Below, in pieces: positions 1-8,760 of a DNA stretch of 64,000 nucleotides. Made by a program: the position numbers and the translations under genes. Location of the stretch: positions 1-64,000 of the forward strand of contig JARIEX010000001.1 of NCBI GenBank assembly GCA_031127095.1. Reading direction: 5' to 3'. The stretch comes from Gemmatimonadota bacterium. GTDB lineage: Bacteria > Gemmatimonadota > Gemmatimonadetes > Gemmatimonadales > Gemmatimonadaceae. Under the pieces are notes generated by a model. The model was not told the origin of the DNA and searched no databases. It saw only the letters and a program-made list of their open reading frames with translations. Positions within the stretch are counted from its first letter, which is position 1. Each line of letters begins with the position of its first letter.

Positions 1-593
1 GAGAGCAACTGGCGCACGATGCGCTCGGTGAGCCCCCACACGATGTGCTGCTCCACGCGGTACGCGGGAAACCGCGCGGACTGTCCCTGAATCTCCATCA
101 CATGCTCGGCCTGCGTATCGTCGTGACGCAGCACGGACAGCGGCACCCAGAACGTGGCCGCCACTTCGTCGCTCCGCACCAGCACCACCGACGGCTCCAC
201 GAGCGCGACGAACGGCCGGATCAGCACAGGAGGCAGCGTGCGATTGCGGGGCGCCAAATCATCGAGCCGCCCCAGCATCTGCCCCTGCGTCAGGTCGAGC
301 GCCAGTTCTTCCATCGTTTCACGGACGGCCGTTCCCTCGAGCGATGCGTCACCCGGCTCGTGCCGTCCACCGGGAAAGGCCATGTGGCCGCTCCATGGGT
401 CGCGCGCCAACTCCGCGCGCTTGATGAACAGCACCTCCGGCTCCTGCTCGACCACGCGCAGCACCACCGACACCGCCGCCAGCCGCGACGAAGCCGTGGC
501 CACCGCATCGATCGGGGTGCGCGCCGCCAGCCGCCGCGCGAGCCGCGACACATCGGCCTGTTGCAGGGCCCGTTGCAGGAGCTGCTCGCGCAT
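1..593 (-). CDS. NUDIX hydrolase, CoA-pyrophosphatase-like (3' end cut by window)
   Basis: Reading leftward from the ATG at 593, the frame stays open to the window edge, giving about 197 residues without a stop, so the C-terminus is missing. The protein carries a NUDIX box (residues GGRHEPGD followed by REtmEE) after the stretch FPGG, the pattern typical of the NudL/CoA-diphosphatase branch of NUDIX enzymes, which hydrolyse nucleoside diphosphates linked to another moiety using Mg2+. The substrate cannot be fixed from sequence. The start lies 8 nt beyond the stop of the rhodanese gene, so the two are probably co-transcribed. Confidence 0.8.
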   Translation of the reverse strand, partial: MREQLLQRALQQADVSRLARRLAARTPIDAVATASSRLAAVSVVLRVVEQEPEVLFIKRAELARDPWSGHMAFPGGRHEPGDASLEGTAVRETMEELALDLTQGQMLGRLDDLAPRNRTLPPVLIRPFVALVEPSVVLVRSDEVAATFWVPLSVLRHDDTQAEHVMEIQGQSARFPAYRVEQHIVWGLTERIVRQLL

Positions 594-601
594 GGCGGCC
601 G

Positions 602-958
602 TCAGTCCGCGACCGCGCCTCCCGACGCCACCCAGTCGCGAAAACCGCCCGCCATCGACGCGACGTTGGTGTAGCCCATCTCCAGCAGCGTGCGCGCCGC
701 CAGCGCCGAGCGATTACCGCTCGCGCACATGAGCACCACCTGCGCGTCACGGGGGACGATCGATTCGATCTGGCTTTCGAGAACGCCACGGCCGATGTAC
801 TGCGCCGGCGCGGCGTGGCCAAGGCTCCATTCGTTCTGCTCGCGGACGTCGATGAGCACCAGCGGTGCGCCGTGGGCGAGGCGGTCCTGGACTTCGCGCG
901 CCGTCACCTCGGTGATCCCTGCCTTGGCCTCGGCGATGAGTTGCTGTGCAGTCTTCAT
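602..958 (-). CDS. Single-domain rhodanese-like protein
   Basis: 118-residue rhodanese domain. The motif LIDVREQNEW and the active-site loop CASGNRS, with the catalytic cysteine at about residue 78, are intact, so it should be able to carry a persulfide. The six-residue loop after the Cys fits sulfurtransferases of the GlpE/PspE type rather than Cdc25-like phosphatases. The ATG at 958 was preferred over an upstream in-frame start at 1015 because the latter would run into the LD-carboxypeptidase gene. That gene stops at 960, leaving 1 nt between them, which suggests an operon LD-carboxypeptidase - rhodanese - NUDIX. The physiological sulfur acceptor is unknown. Confidence 0.9.
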   Translation of the reverse strand: MKTAQQLIAEAKAGITEVTAREVQDRLAHGAPLVLIDVREQNEWSLGHAAPAQYIGRGVLESQIESIVPRDAQVVLMCASGNRSALAARTLLEMGYTNVASMAGGFRDWVASGGAVAD

Positions 959-959
959 G

Positions 960-2012
960 TCACGTCCCGGGTGAAGTGAGAAAGGGCGATGTCTCGTGGA
1001 GCGTCGTGTCGACACGCAACGTGCGCGTGTCGGCGTCCAGCGTGGCCATGGCGCCGAAGGGCAGCGTCCACTGGTCGGAAATATGACCCACCGGAATGCC
1101 GAGCAGCGTGGGCACCTGCAACGCGTCCGCCAGTTCGGTCACGAGCGCGGTGATGCTGCGCGTGCCATCGTCGCTGGTATCCGTGCAATCGGTGCAGGCG
1201 CCGAACGCGATGCCCACGCACCCGTGGAACGACCCGGCGAGGCGCAGCTGGGTGAGCATACGGTCGATCCGGTAGGTGGCCTCGTTGATGTCTTCGAGCA
1301 CGAGAATCGCGCCGTTGAAATCAACGGCCCACGGCGTGCCGCACAGCGAGGCCACCAGTGCCAGATTCCCGCCGGCCAACCGGCCGTGAGCCACGCCACC
1401 GCGGATCACCTGTGCCTCCGGGGCGATGCCGCCGCTGTCCGCCTGCTGCTGCACCGCACGCACGAGCGAGTCGCGCGAGAAGTCCGACAGCGGCGACCGC
1501 GCCGTGGGGCCGTGATAGCTCACCAGCCCGGCGTGTTGCCAAGCGGCGTGCAACGCCGTGATGTCCGAATAGCCGAGCAAGACTTTGGGGTGCTGCTGCA
1601 GGAACGGCGCGCCGAGCCGCGGCAGCAGTCGCGCCGCGCCGTAGCCGCCGCGCAGACACCAGATGCCGTCGATGGCATCATCGGCAATCGCGGCGAGAAG
1701 GTCGTCGCCGCGCTGCACGTCGTCGCCGGCAAAGTACCCCGTGCGTTGCATCGCGTGTCGCCCGACCTGCACCTCCCAACCCAGCGACTCGGCGGTCGCC
1801 ACCGCGCGCTCGAGCTCGTGCGGCCCGTGCAGCGGTCCCGACGGCGAGATCATGGCCACCCGCGACCCCGGCGGCAGCGGGGGCGGCAGGATCAACGCCG
1901 TGCGCAACGCCGTGCGCAACGACGGGTGATCGGCCGCGCGATCGGACCCGGGCCGGACATCACGCCCGGTATCGCGTTCCGGCAAATCAGGAGTGCCCGC
2001 CGCTGCAGCCAT
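960..2012 (-). CDS. LD-carboxypeptidase (peptidase family S66)
   Basis: Muramoyltetrapeptide carboxypeptidase-type serine peptidase (LdcA family), which trims the terminal D-Ala from tetrapeptides in murein recycling. The N-terminal family signature around PGSRVAMISPSGPL, the nucleophile motif GYSDITAL, the acidic motif VLEDINE and the histidine motif IPVGHISDQ are all present, giving a complete Ser-Glu-His set. The conserved N-terminal strand begins before the ATG at 1853, so that start is too short. The ATG at 2012 is the nearest upstream ATG (350 residues), but a TTG near 1900-1930 would give the usual length of about 310. The start is therefore uncertain. The gene is divergent from the glycosyltransferase at 2124. 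Confidence 0.85.
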   Translation of the reverse strand: MAAAAGTPDLPERDTGRDVRPGSDRAADHPSLRTALRTALILPPPLPPGSRVAMISPSGPLHGPHELERAVATAESLGWEVQVGRHAMQRTGYFAGDDVQRGDDLLAAIADDAIDGIWCLRGGYGAARLLPRLGAPFLQQHPKVLLGYSDITALHAAWQHAGLVSYHGPTARSPLSDFSRDSLVRAVQQQADSGGIAPEAQVIRGGVAHGRLAGGNLALVASLCGTPWAVDFNGAILVLEDINEATYRIDRMLTQLRLAGSFHGCVGIAFGACTDCTDTSDDGTRSITALVTELADALQVPTLLGIPVGHISDQWTLPFGAMATLDADTRTLRVDTTLHETSPFLTSPGT

Positions 2013-2123
2013 CCCGCAACGTATCGGCCCTGCCACGGGCGAGCAACGGAATGCGCCGGCCGGCCGGTACGTCGCCCGTGGCAGTGTCATCAGCGCCGTG
2101 CACCGGCCACCTTGCAGCACATC

Positions 2124-3311
2124 ATGCTCTCCCCATCGATTCCCCTGATCGCGGCGATCGCGACCGCACCATGGGTGGCGGCGCCGCTGGTGCTGGCGCG
2201 TCGCCTGCGCACCACGCCCAGCCTCGACGACCTCGATGAGGCCGCGCTGACCTCGGGCAGCCAGCCTCGCGTGAGTATCGTGTTGCCGGCCCGCAACGAG
2301 GCCGTGCACATCGCGGCGTGCGTGCGCAGCATCCGGGCCAGCACGTGGCCGGATCTCGAGCTCATCGTGGTGGACGACCACTCCACCGACGGCACCGGTG
2401 CGTTGGCCCGTGACGCTGCCCAGGGCGACGCCCGCGTGCGGGTGATCGACGCCCCGGATCTGCCACCGGGGTGGTTTGGTAAGCAGTGGGCCTGCCAATC
2501 CGGTGCGGCGCATGCCACCGGATCGTTGCTGTTGTTCACCGACGCGGACACGCGGCACGCGCCCGATCTCGTGACGCGCATGGTGCGCATGCGCGAGCAG
2601 CGCGGCGCCGAGTTGCTGTCGGTGGCGGGCCATCAGGCCATGGGGACGATCTGGGAGCGTGCGGTGCAGCCGTCGGTGTTCACGCTGATTCTCACGCGCT
2701 ACGGCGGGGCCGACGCCATGGAACGTGCCACGAATCCGCGCGATGTCGTCGCCAACGGCCAGTGCTTCATGCTCTCGCGCACGGTCTACGACGCCCTCGG
2801 CGGCCACGAGCCCATCCGCGGCTACGTCGTCGAGGACGTCATGATGGCGCAGGCCGTCAACCGGTCGGGCGGGCGGGTGTCGCTGGCCCTCGGGATCGGA
2901 CAGCTCAGCACGCGCATGTACGACGGGCTGTCCAGCCTCAGGAAGGGGTGGGGCAAGAACATGTACGCCGGTGGACGCCACGCGATGTGGTGGGGTGCCC
3001 TGGGGCAGCGCCTGTACCCGCTGTTCCTGCTCGCCTTTCCGGTGGGCGTGCTCGCACCGTTCGTGGCGCTGGCGATCAGTGGGTGGAACGCCGCCACCGG
3101 TGGCGCCCCGTCGGGGTGGCTGCTCTGGAGCGCCGTCACGAGCCTCGCCGTCCTCGCGTCGTTCGCCGCGGCCAACCGGCTCAACCGGGACCCGGCATAT
3201 CGCGCGCTGCTCGCCCCGCTGGGCGGCGCGATCGTCCTGCTGATTTGTGTGCAGGCGATCGCGCGCGGCAACCGCGTGCAATGGAAAGACCGCGGCTACG
3301 TGTCACAGTAG
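2124..3311 (+). CDS. Family 2 glycosyltransferase, membrane-anchored
   Basis: 395 residues. An N-terminal hydrophobic segment is followed by a GT-A domain with VSIVLPARNEA, the nucleotide-binding acidic motif VVDDHSTDG and the metal-binding motif FTDADT. Then come the acceptor-side motif GYVVEDVMMAQ and two or three C-terminal hydrophobic segments. The architecture resembles HpnB-like (hopanoid locus) and CrtQ-like (carotenoid locus) enzymes, but no hopanoid or carotenoid genes are nearby, so the acceptor is open. The open frame extends far upstream, but that part overlaps the LD-carboxypeptidase gene and shows no family similarity. The ATG at 2124 matches the membrane-segment start. Confidence 0.85.
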   Translation: MLSPSIPLIAAIATAPWVAAPLVLARRLRTTPSLDDLDEAALTSGSQPRVSIVLPARNEAVHIAACVRSIRASTWPDLELIVVDDHSTDGTGALARDAAQGDARVRVIDAPDLPPGWFGKQWACQSGAAHATGSLLLFTDADTRHAPDLVTRMVRMREQRGAELLSVAGHQAMGTIWERAVQPSVFTLILTRYGGADAMERATNPRDVVANGQCFMLSRTVYDALGGHEPIRGYVVEDVMMAQAVNRSGGRVSLALGIGQLSTRMYDGLSSLRKGWGKNMYAGGRHAMWWGALGQRLYPLFLLAFPVGVLAPFVALAISGWNAATGGAPSGWLLWSAVTSLAVLASFAAANRLNRDPAYRALLAPLGGAIVLLICVQAIARGNRVQWKDRGYVSQ

Positions 3312-3336
3312 CCGCGGTGGCATCGCCGACGCGGCG

Positions 3337-4182
3337 TTACTGCGTGAGCCGCGTGGCGCGCGCGAGATAGGCGGCCCGCAGCCGCATCGTCACCGGTCCC
3401 GGGGCGCCGTCGGCGATGGTGTGATCGTCGATGCGCGTCACCGGCAGCACGAAACTCGTCGCGCTGCTCATCAGGCATTCGTCCGCGGCCAGCGCCTGCG
3501 TTACCGTGAACGCCCGCTCGCGTACCGGCACGCCGGCCTCGTGCGCGATCTCCAGCACCACGTCACGCGTAATGCCGGCCAGGATGTCGCTCGACGTCGG
3601 GCGCGTGCACAGCGTCCCGTCGCGTACGATCCACACGTTGCTCGAACCGCCTTCGGTCACGAGTCCGTCCTCGTGCATCATCGCCTCGAACGCGCCCGCC
3701 GCGCGCGCGGACTGCTTGGCCAGCACCTGCGCGAGCATGCTGGTGCTCTTGATGTCGCACCGCTGCCAGCGCAGATCCGGCACCGTGAGCAGACGGACAC
3801 CGGCGGCGTTCGGGTCGGCGAGCAGCAGCTTCGGGCGGGCGTACGCGAACATCGTGGGGACCACCTGCGCGGGGAACGGGAAATCCCGCTCCGCGACGCC
3901 GCGGGTGACCTGCAGGTACACGAGCCCCTCGTGCACACCGTTCTGCGTGGCCAGCTGCTGCATCACGTCCAGCCACACGGCAGTCGGCTGCGTGTCCGGG
4001 ATACCGATCGCGGCCAGCGACCGCGACAGTCGTACCAAGTGACGGTCGGCGTCCAGCAACCGGCCGTTCACCACCGCCGCGACTTCGTACACACCGTCGC
4101 CGAACAGGAGGCCGCGATCGAAGATGGACACGTGGGCGTCCTGTTCGGCGACGAAGGATCCGTTGAGCCAGCAGACGGGCAT
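3337..4182 (-). CDS. dat: D-amino-acid aminotransferase-like PLP enzyme (class IV)
   Basis: 281 residues, the normal length for D-alanine aminotransferases. The motif FDRGLLFGDGVYEV near residue 22 and the PLP lysine K145 in RCDIKSTSML fall at the positions expected for this fold. GGSSNVWIV is the phosphate-binding loop region. D-amino-acid rather than branched-chain activity is suggested by the CDIKS motif. The enzyme would interconvert D-Ala and D-Glu for peptidoglycan, consistent with a cell-wall peptidase gene nearby. The ATG at 4182 gives the canonical N-terminus; an upstream in-frame start at 4254 would overlap the end of chrA at 4220. Confidence 0.85.
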   Translation of the reverse strand: MPVCWLNGSFVAEQDAHVSIFDRGLLFGDGVYEVAAVVNGRLLDADRHLVRLSRSLAAIGIPDTQPTAVWLDVMQQLATQNGVHEGLVYLQVTRGVAERDFPFPAQVVPTMFAYARPKLLLADPNAAGVRLLTVPDLRWQRCDIKSTSMLAQVLAKQSARAAGAFEAMMHEDGLVTEGGSSNVWIVRDGTLCTRPTSSDILAGITRDVVLEIAHEAGVPVRERAFTVTQALAADECLMSSATSFVLPVTRIDDHTIADGAPGPVTMRLRAAYLARATRLTQ

Positions 4183-4219
4183 GGGAAGTCGGGCGGTGAG
4201 GGAAAAAGAACGGTCGGAT

Positions 4220-5410
4220 TCAGAGCATCGTGCGGCACACACCGGCCACGGCACCGGCCAGCAGCACCCACCCGCTGCCGAGTTGCGTGAACAGGAGCAC
4301 CACGGCCGACAGGGCCAAGATAGCCAGCGCCACGGGATCGGGGGTAATCGTACGCGCCATCAGCAGCACGACCGACGTCATCAGCGCCAGCGAGACCGCA
4401 TTCACGCCGTCGAGGGCGGACGACCAGCGATGCGAGCTCCGCAGGCGTGCCACGAAGGGTGCCGTGAGCGCGACCGCCACGAACGCCGGCAGAAAGATCC
4501 CGACCGTCGCCGCTAGCGCGCCCGCCGGTCCGCCCACGAGATAGCCCACGAACGTGGCCGCTGAGAACACCGGCCCCGGGGTGATCTGTCCCACGGCGAT
4601 GGCGTCGAGCAGCTGCGCATCGGTGAGCACGCCCTGCCGCACCACGAACTCGCCGCGCAGAAACGACAGCAGCACGTAGCCGCTGCCGAAGAGCACGCTG
4701 CCGATTTTGGCGAAGGCGAGCAGGATCGACCACGGCGCCATGGCGGTCGCCATGGCGGCGGCCGCCGTCGTCGTCGCCGCGACCGGCAGCGGGGAGGCGG
4801 CGGCGCCGAGGAGGAGGCCGGCCACCGGGCGCGCTGAGAGATGGGCGTCGTCATCAGCAGCCTCCGTCCACGCGCCCGCGCGCACCACCGAGATTATCAG
4901 GGCCACCGCAAGCACCGCGAGCTCCGACACGCCGCCCAGCACCGCCGCCAGACTCGCGACCGCCAGCGCGGCCGCCCAGCGCGTGCGCACGAGGCTCGCG
5001 CGCAGACGCCAGAGCGCCTGCACCACCACGGCCACCACCACCGGCTGCATTCCCGCCAGCATGGCCGCGGCACGCACCCGCCACACCGCGCTCTCGTGCG
5101 CCATGGTGTACGCGGCCGCGAGCCCCCACACCAGCAGGACCGCCGGCAGGATGAAGCTCACCCCGGCCGCGAACAGCCCGGACCATCCGGCCCGACGGTA
5201 GCCCAGATGAATCGCGAGCTCGGTGGAGTTGGGGCCGGGGATCAGGTTGGCCGCGCCCACGAGATCGGCGAACGCGTCGGCCGTCACCCACCGCCGCCGC
5301 CGCACGCATTCGTCCTCCATGGCCGCGATGTGCGCCGCCGGCCCACCAAAGGCCGTCAGCCCCAGTCGACCGAACACGCGCGCCACCTCGACCCACGCCG
5401 CTGTTGCCAT
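4220..5410 (-). CDS. chrA: Chromate transporter ChrA family, two-domain form
   Basis: 396-residue membrane protein with the CHR domain duplicated. The first half carries GLTAFGGPAAHIAAME and the loop NLIPGPNSTE. The second half carries the related stretch FGSGYVLLSFLRGEF and VGQITPGPVFS. The two halves are separated by a linker near residue 200. The family exports chromate, and homologues are often present without chromate stress, so the substrate is an inference. The ATG at 5410 gives the cytoplasmic N-terminus seen in the family. The gene is divergent from the methyltransferase gene that begins at 5503. It has no ChrB regulator next to it. Confidence 0.9.
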   Translation of the reverse strand: MATAAWVEVARVFGRLGLTAFGGPAAHIAAMEDECVRRRRWVTADAFADLVGAANLIPGPNSTELAIHLGYRRAGWSGLFAAGVSFILPAVLLVWGLAAAYTMAHESAVWRVRAAAMLAGMQPVVVAVVVQALWRLRASLVRTRWAAALAVASLAAVLGGVSELAVLAVALIISVVRAGAWTEAADDDAHLSARPVAGLLLGAAASPLPVAATTTAAAAMATAMAPWSILLAFAKIGSVLFGSGYVLLSFLRGEFVVRQGVLTDAQLLDAIAVGQITPGPVFSAATFVGYLVGGPAGALAATVGIFLPAFVAVALTAPFVARLRSSHRWSSALDGVNAVSLALMTSVVLLMARTITPDPVALAILALSAVVLLFTQLGSGWVLLAGAVAGVCRTML

Positions 5411-5502
5411 CCCGCAGCGTACGCACCCGCCCCGCGCTCCGAAAGCACCACCGGCGTACTTCGGGTGACACACGGCCATCGGGTCACCCCTACGATGGCC
5501 CC

Positions 5503-8500
5503 GTGCTCACACTCCGCGCCGCCGCCCAACTGCTCGCGCAGGCCGACTCCCGGTCCGCGCTACGCCCCATCGCCCACGCCATGGGCTTCACCGCGCCCGC
5601 CATCCGGATCGCGACCCACGACCGCAGTCCGCTGCGCCTGGACGCACTCGTGACCAGCGCCGACCTGCGGCACGGCCCGGACACCCTGCGCCTGCTCTGC
5701 GCCGAACTCGCCCCACCCACCGATCTCGCCGCCGCCGCCGACCCGCGCGAACTCACCCGACGGCTCGCCCTCACGCTCCTGCAGCAAGCCCCCGCGCGCC
5801 ACTGGTGCCTGGTCACGCTCGATGCCCGCCAGCGCACGCTCTGCATCGCCACGGTCCAGCCCCACGCCAACGGACCGCGCATCGCCGCCCTCCGCATCGA
5901 CCGCGCGCGCGTGGTCGACTCCGACGCCGACACGCTCCGCACGCTCGCGGCCGTGACGGAGCCGTCGGCCCTGCTGCGCCACGCCCGCTTCACCGACATC
6001 CTGCGACGGGACGCGCTGTCCAACCGGTTCTACGGCGTGCTCGAACGCGCCGTCAGCACACTCGCCACCGACGCCACGGGCACCGCCTCACCGGCAGAAC
6101 GCCGCGAACTGGCGCTGCTCTGCACCTCACGTTGCCTCTTCCTGGCGTTCCTGGAAGCGAAGGGCTGGCTCGACCATCGCCTCGACTTTCTCATGCACCA
6201 CACCACCGCCCAGCTCGAACGCGGTGGGCACCTCCACCAGCGCCTGCTGCGCCCGCTCTTCTTCGGCACGCTCAACACGCCGCGCCGCGACCGCGCACCC
6301 GCCGCCCGCGCCTTCGGAGCGGTGCCGTTTCTCAACGGCGGTCTCTTCTCGCCCACTCCCCTCGAACGCCGGCACCGCACGCTCCGCTTCTCCGATGACG
6401 CCGTCACGCACCTCATCGGCGCCGTGCTCGATCGCCATCGCTTCACCGCGCACGAGGATTCGGCCGCCTGGTCGGAAGCCGCGGTCGATCCGGAAATGCT
6501 CGGCCGCGCCTTCGAATCACTCATGGCCACCGACGAACGCCGCCGCTCAGGCGCGTTCTACACGCCGCCCGCACTGGTCGATCACGTGGTGCGCGATGCC
6601 CTGCACACCGCCCTCCCCGGTCTCCCCGCCGATGCCCTCGACGATACCCGCGTCGCACCACACGACGACGCACCGCTCGCTATCCCCGCCGCCACACTGC
6701 ATGCCCTCAATCACCTGCGCATCCTCGATCCGGCATGTGGGTCCGGCGCCTTCCTCGTGCACACGCTGGAACGCCTCGCCGCCCTGCACCAACGCGTCGA
6801 TCCCACGGTCGCCACACACCACATCCGCCGCCGCCTGCTCACCCACGGCATCTTCGGCGTCGATCGCAATCCGGTCGCGGTCTGGCTCTGCGAATTACGT
6901 CTCTGGCTGTCGGTGGTCATCGAATGCCCGGAAACGGATGTCACGCGCGTGCCGCCACTGCCCAACCTGGATCATCACATCCGCGTCGGTGACTCGCTCG
7001 CCGGTGGCTCCTTCCGCTTCGCGCCCCCCAGCGCCCGCACCCTGACCACGCTGCGCGAGCGCTACACCCGCGCCGCCGGCCCCCGCAAACACGCCATCGC
7101 CTCCGCCCTGCAACGCGAGGAACGACGGCGCGCCATCGCCGAAGTCACCCGACGACACGACGCGATCCGCACGGAACGCGCCGCCCTCCTCGGCACACTC
7201 CGCGCACGCGATCTGTTCGGACAGCGCCGCCCCCCCAACCGACACGACCGGCAACGCCTCGCCCTCCTCCGCCAGCACGGCCGCGATCTCTCCGCCGCCC
7301 GCGCACGGCTCGCCGACGGCGGCGCCCTCCCGTTCCGATTCGTCACCTACTTCGCCGACGTCGCCGCCGCCGGAGGATTCGACGTCATCGTGGGCAATCC
7401 GCCGTGGGTGCGCCCGCACGCCCTCACCCACGACGACCGCGAACGCCTGCGCCGCGAGTTCCGCAGCATGCGCGCCGCCACCTGGCACGCCGGCGCCGCC
7501 CGCGCCGGCGCCGGCGTGGGCTTCGCCTCACAACCGGATCTGGCGGTCGCATTCATCGAACGCAGCCTGGAATTGCTCGCCCCGCACGGCACCCTCGCCC
7601 TGCTGGTCCCGGCCAAGCTCTGGCGCACGCTCTCCGGCGGCGGCATCCGACGCACGATCTCACAACACGCCGACATCCGCACGATCCGCGATTGGAGTGA
7701 TGCCCCGGCCCTGTTCGACGCGGCCACCTATCCGTCACTGCTCGTCGCCAGCAAACACCCGCCGCACAACGAGCCCCCCATGTCACCCACCGACATCGCG
7801 GTCTCGGTCGCCCGCGGCGCCCACGACCGCCCATTCCAACTGCCAACGGCACGACTCGCCCTGGGCGGCGACCCGGCCGCCCCCTGGATCCTCCTCCCCC
7901 CCGACGCCCACTCGGCCTTCGAACGGCTCCGCACGTCCGGACCCCCACTCGGCGACTCCCCCCTCGGCCGCCCCCTCCTCGGCATCAAATGCGGCTGCAA
8001 CGCCGCCTTCCTCGTCCACGCCCACGAACACGACGACGACGGCGCCACCGTCCGCAGCGCCGACCCCACCGCCGCCCGCACCGCCGTCATCGAACGACAA
8101 CTCCTCCGGCCCGCCCTGCGCGGGGAATGCCTCTCCGCACGCCACGACGGTACGCCCCGCCCCTCCGGCGACGCACTGCGCCTGATCTGGACCCACGGCC
8201 CCGACGGCATGCCCCTGCGCACCCTCCCGCCCGCCACGGCACGCTGGCTCGCCCACTGGCGCCCACGACTCGAAAGCCGCCGCGATGCCCGCCCCCGACA
8301 ACCCTGGTGGACGCTCTTTCGCACCGAGGCCGCCCGCAGCGATGCCCCCCGCGTGGTCTGGGCCGACATCGGCAAACGCCTGCGCACACGCGTACTCGAC
8401 GCCGATGACCCCACCGTGCCACTCAATACGTGCTACGTGGTCCGCACCCCCACCCTCGACGACGCCCACGCACTCAACGCCCTCCTCCACGCCACCATCA

Positions 8501-8760
8501 CCGCCGCCTGGCTCGACGTCCTCGCCGAACCGGCACGCGGCGGCTTCCGACGATTCCTCGGCTGGACGGTCGCCTCACTCCCCATCCCCGCCGAATGGCC
8601 ACGCGCACGCCGCATCCTCGCACCCCTGGGGCGCCAGATCGCCACGACACAGGCGCCCGGTGATGACGCCCAGCACGACGCCCTCGACCAGGCCGTCGCC
8701 GACGCCTACGACATCCCCCTCCGCCAACTCCTCCCCCTGCTCCACTGGTATCGCCCATGA
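5503..8760 (+). CDS. Eco57I/PglX-like adenine DNA methyltransferase, large
   Basis: 1085 residues from a GTG at 5503; an upstream in-frame start would overlap the chrA start. The class I methyltransferase core is complete: SAM-binding motif I DPACGSGAFLVHTLERLA near residue 407 and catalytic motif NPPW near residue 632, typical of N6-adenine methylation. Before it, TDERRRSGAFYTPP resembles the entry to Eco57I/type I HsdM-like domains. The N-terminal 370 residues have no motif I can name and could hold a nuclease or adaptor function. The C-terminal third probably recognises the target. Sense-strand codons are strikingly C-rich (runs of CCC, CTC, GCC), unlike neighbouring genes. The stop overlaps the helicase start by 4 nt (ATGA), so the two are translationally coupled. 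Probably part of a defence or restriction module. Confidence 0.85.
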   Translation: MLTLRAAAQLLAQADSRSALRPIAHAMGFTAPAIRIATHDRSPLRLDALVTSADLRHGPDTLRLLCAELAPPTDLAAAADPRELTRRLALTLLQQAPARHWCLVTLDARQRTLCIATVQPHANGPRIAALRIDRARVVDSDADTLRTLAAVTEPSALLRHARFTDILRRDALSNRFYGVLERAVSTLATDATGTASPAERRELALLCTSRCLFLAFLEAKGWLDHRLDFLMHHTTAQLERGGHLHQRLLRPLFFGTLNTPRRDRAPAARAFGAVPFLNGGLFSPTPLERRHRTLRFSDDAVTHLIGAVLDRHRFTAHEDSAAWSEAAVDPEMLGRAFESLMATDERRRSGAFYTPPALVDHVVRDALHTALPGLPADALDDTRVAPHDDAPLAIPAATLHALNHLRILDPACGSGAFLVHTLERLAALHQRVDPTVATHHIRRRLLTHGIFGVDRNPVAVWLCELRLWLSVVIECPETDVTRVPPLPNLDHHIRVGDSLAGGSFRFAPPSARTLTTLRERYTRAAGPRKHAIASALQREERRRAIAEVTRRHDAIRTERAALLGTLRARDLFGQRRPPNRHDRQRLALLRQHGRDLSAARARLADGGALPFRFVTYFADVAAAGGFDVIVGNPPWVRPHALTHDDRERLRREFRSMRAATWHAGAARAGAGVGFASQPDLAVAFIERSLELLAPHGTLALLVPAKLWRTLSGGGIRRTISQHADIRTIRDWSDAPALFDAATYPSLLVASKHPPHNEPPMSPTDIAVSVARGAHDRPFQLPTARLALGGDPAAPWILLPPDAHSAFERLRTSGPPLGDSPLGRPLLGIKCGCNAAFLVHAHEHDDDGATVRSADPTAARTAVIERQLLRPALRGECLSARHDGTPRPSGDALRLIWTHGPDGMPLRTLPPATARWLAHWRPRLESRRDARPRQPWWTLFRTEAARSDAPRVVWADIGKRLRTRVLDADDPTVPLNTCYVVRTPTLDDAHALNALLHATITAAWLDVLAEPARGGFRRFLGWTVASLPIPAEWPRARRILAPLGRQIATTQAPGDDAQHDALDQAVADAYDIPLRQLLPLLHWYRP

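Noticed and set aside
996-2123. Upstream extension of the glycosyltransferase open frame
   Set aside because: It is antisense to the LD-carboxypeptidase gene and shows no glycosyltransferase similarity; GC-rich DNA leaves long open frames.
2013-3281. Upstream extension of the LD-carboxypeptidase frame
   Set aside because: It runs antisense through the glycosyltransferase and has Arg/His-rich composition typical of shadow frames.
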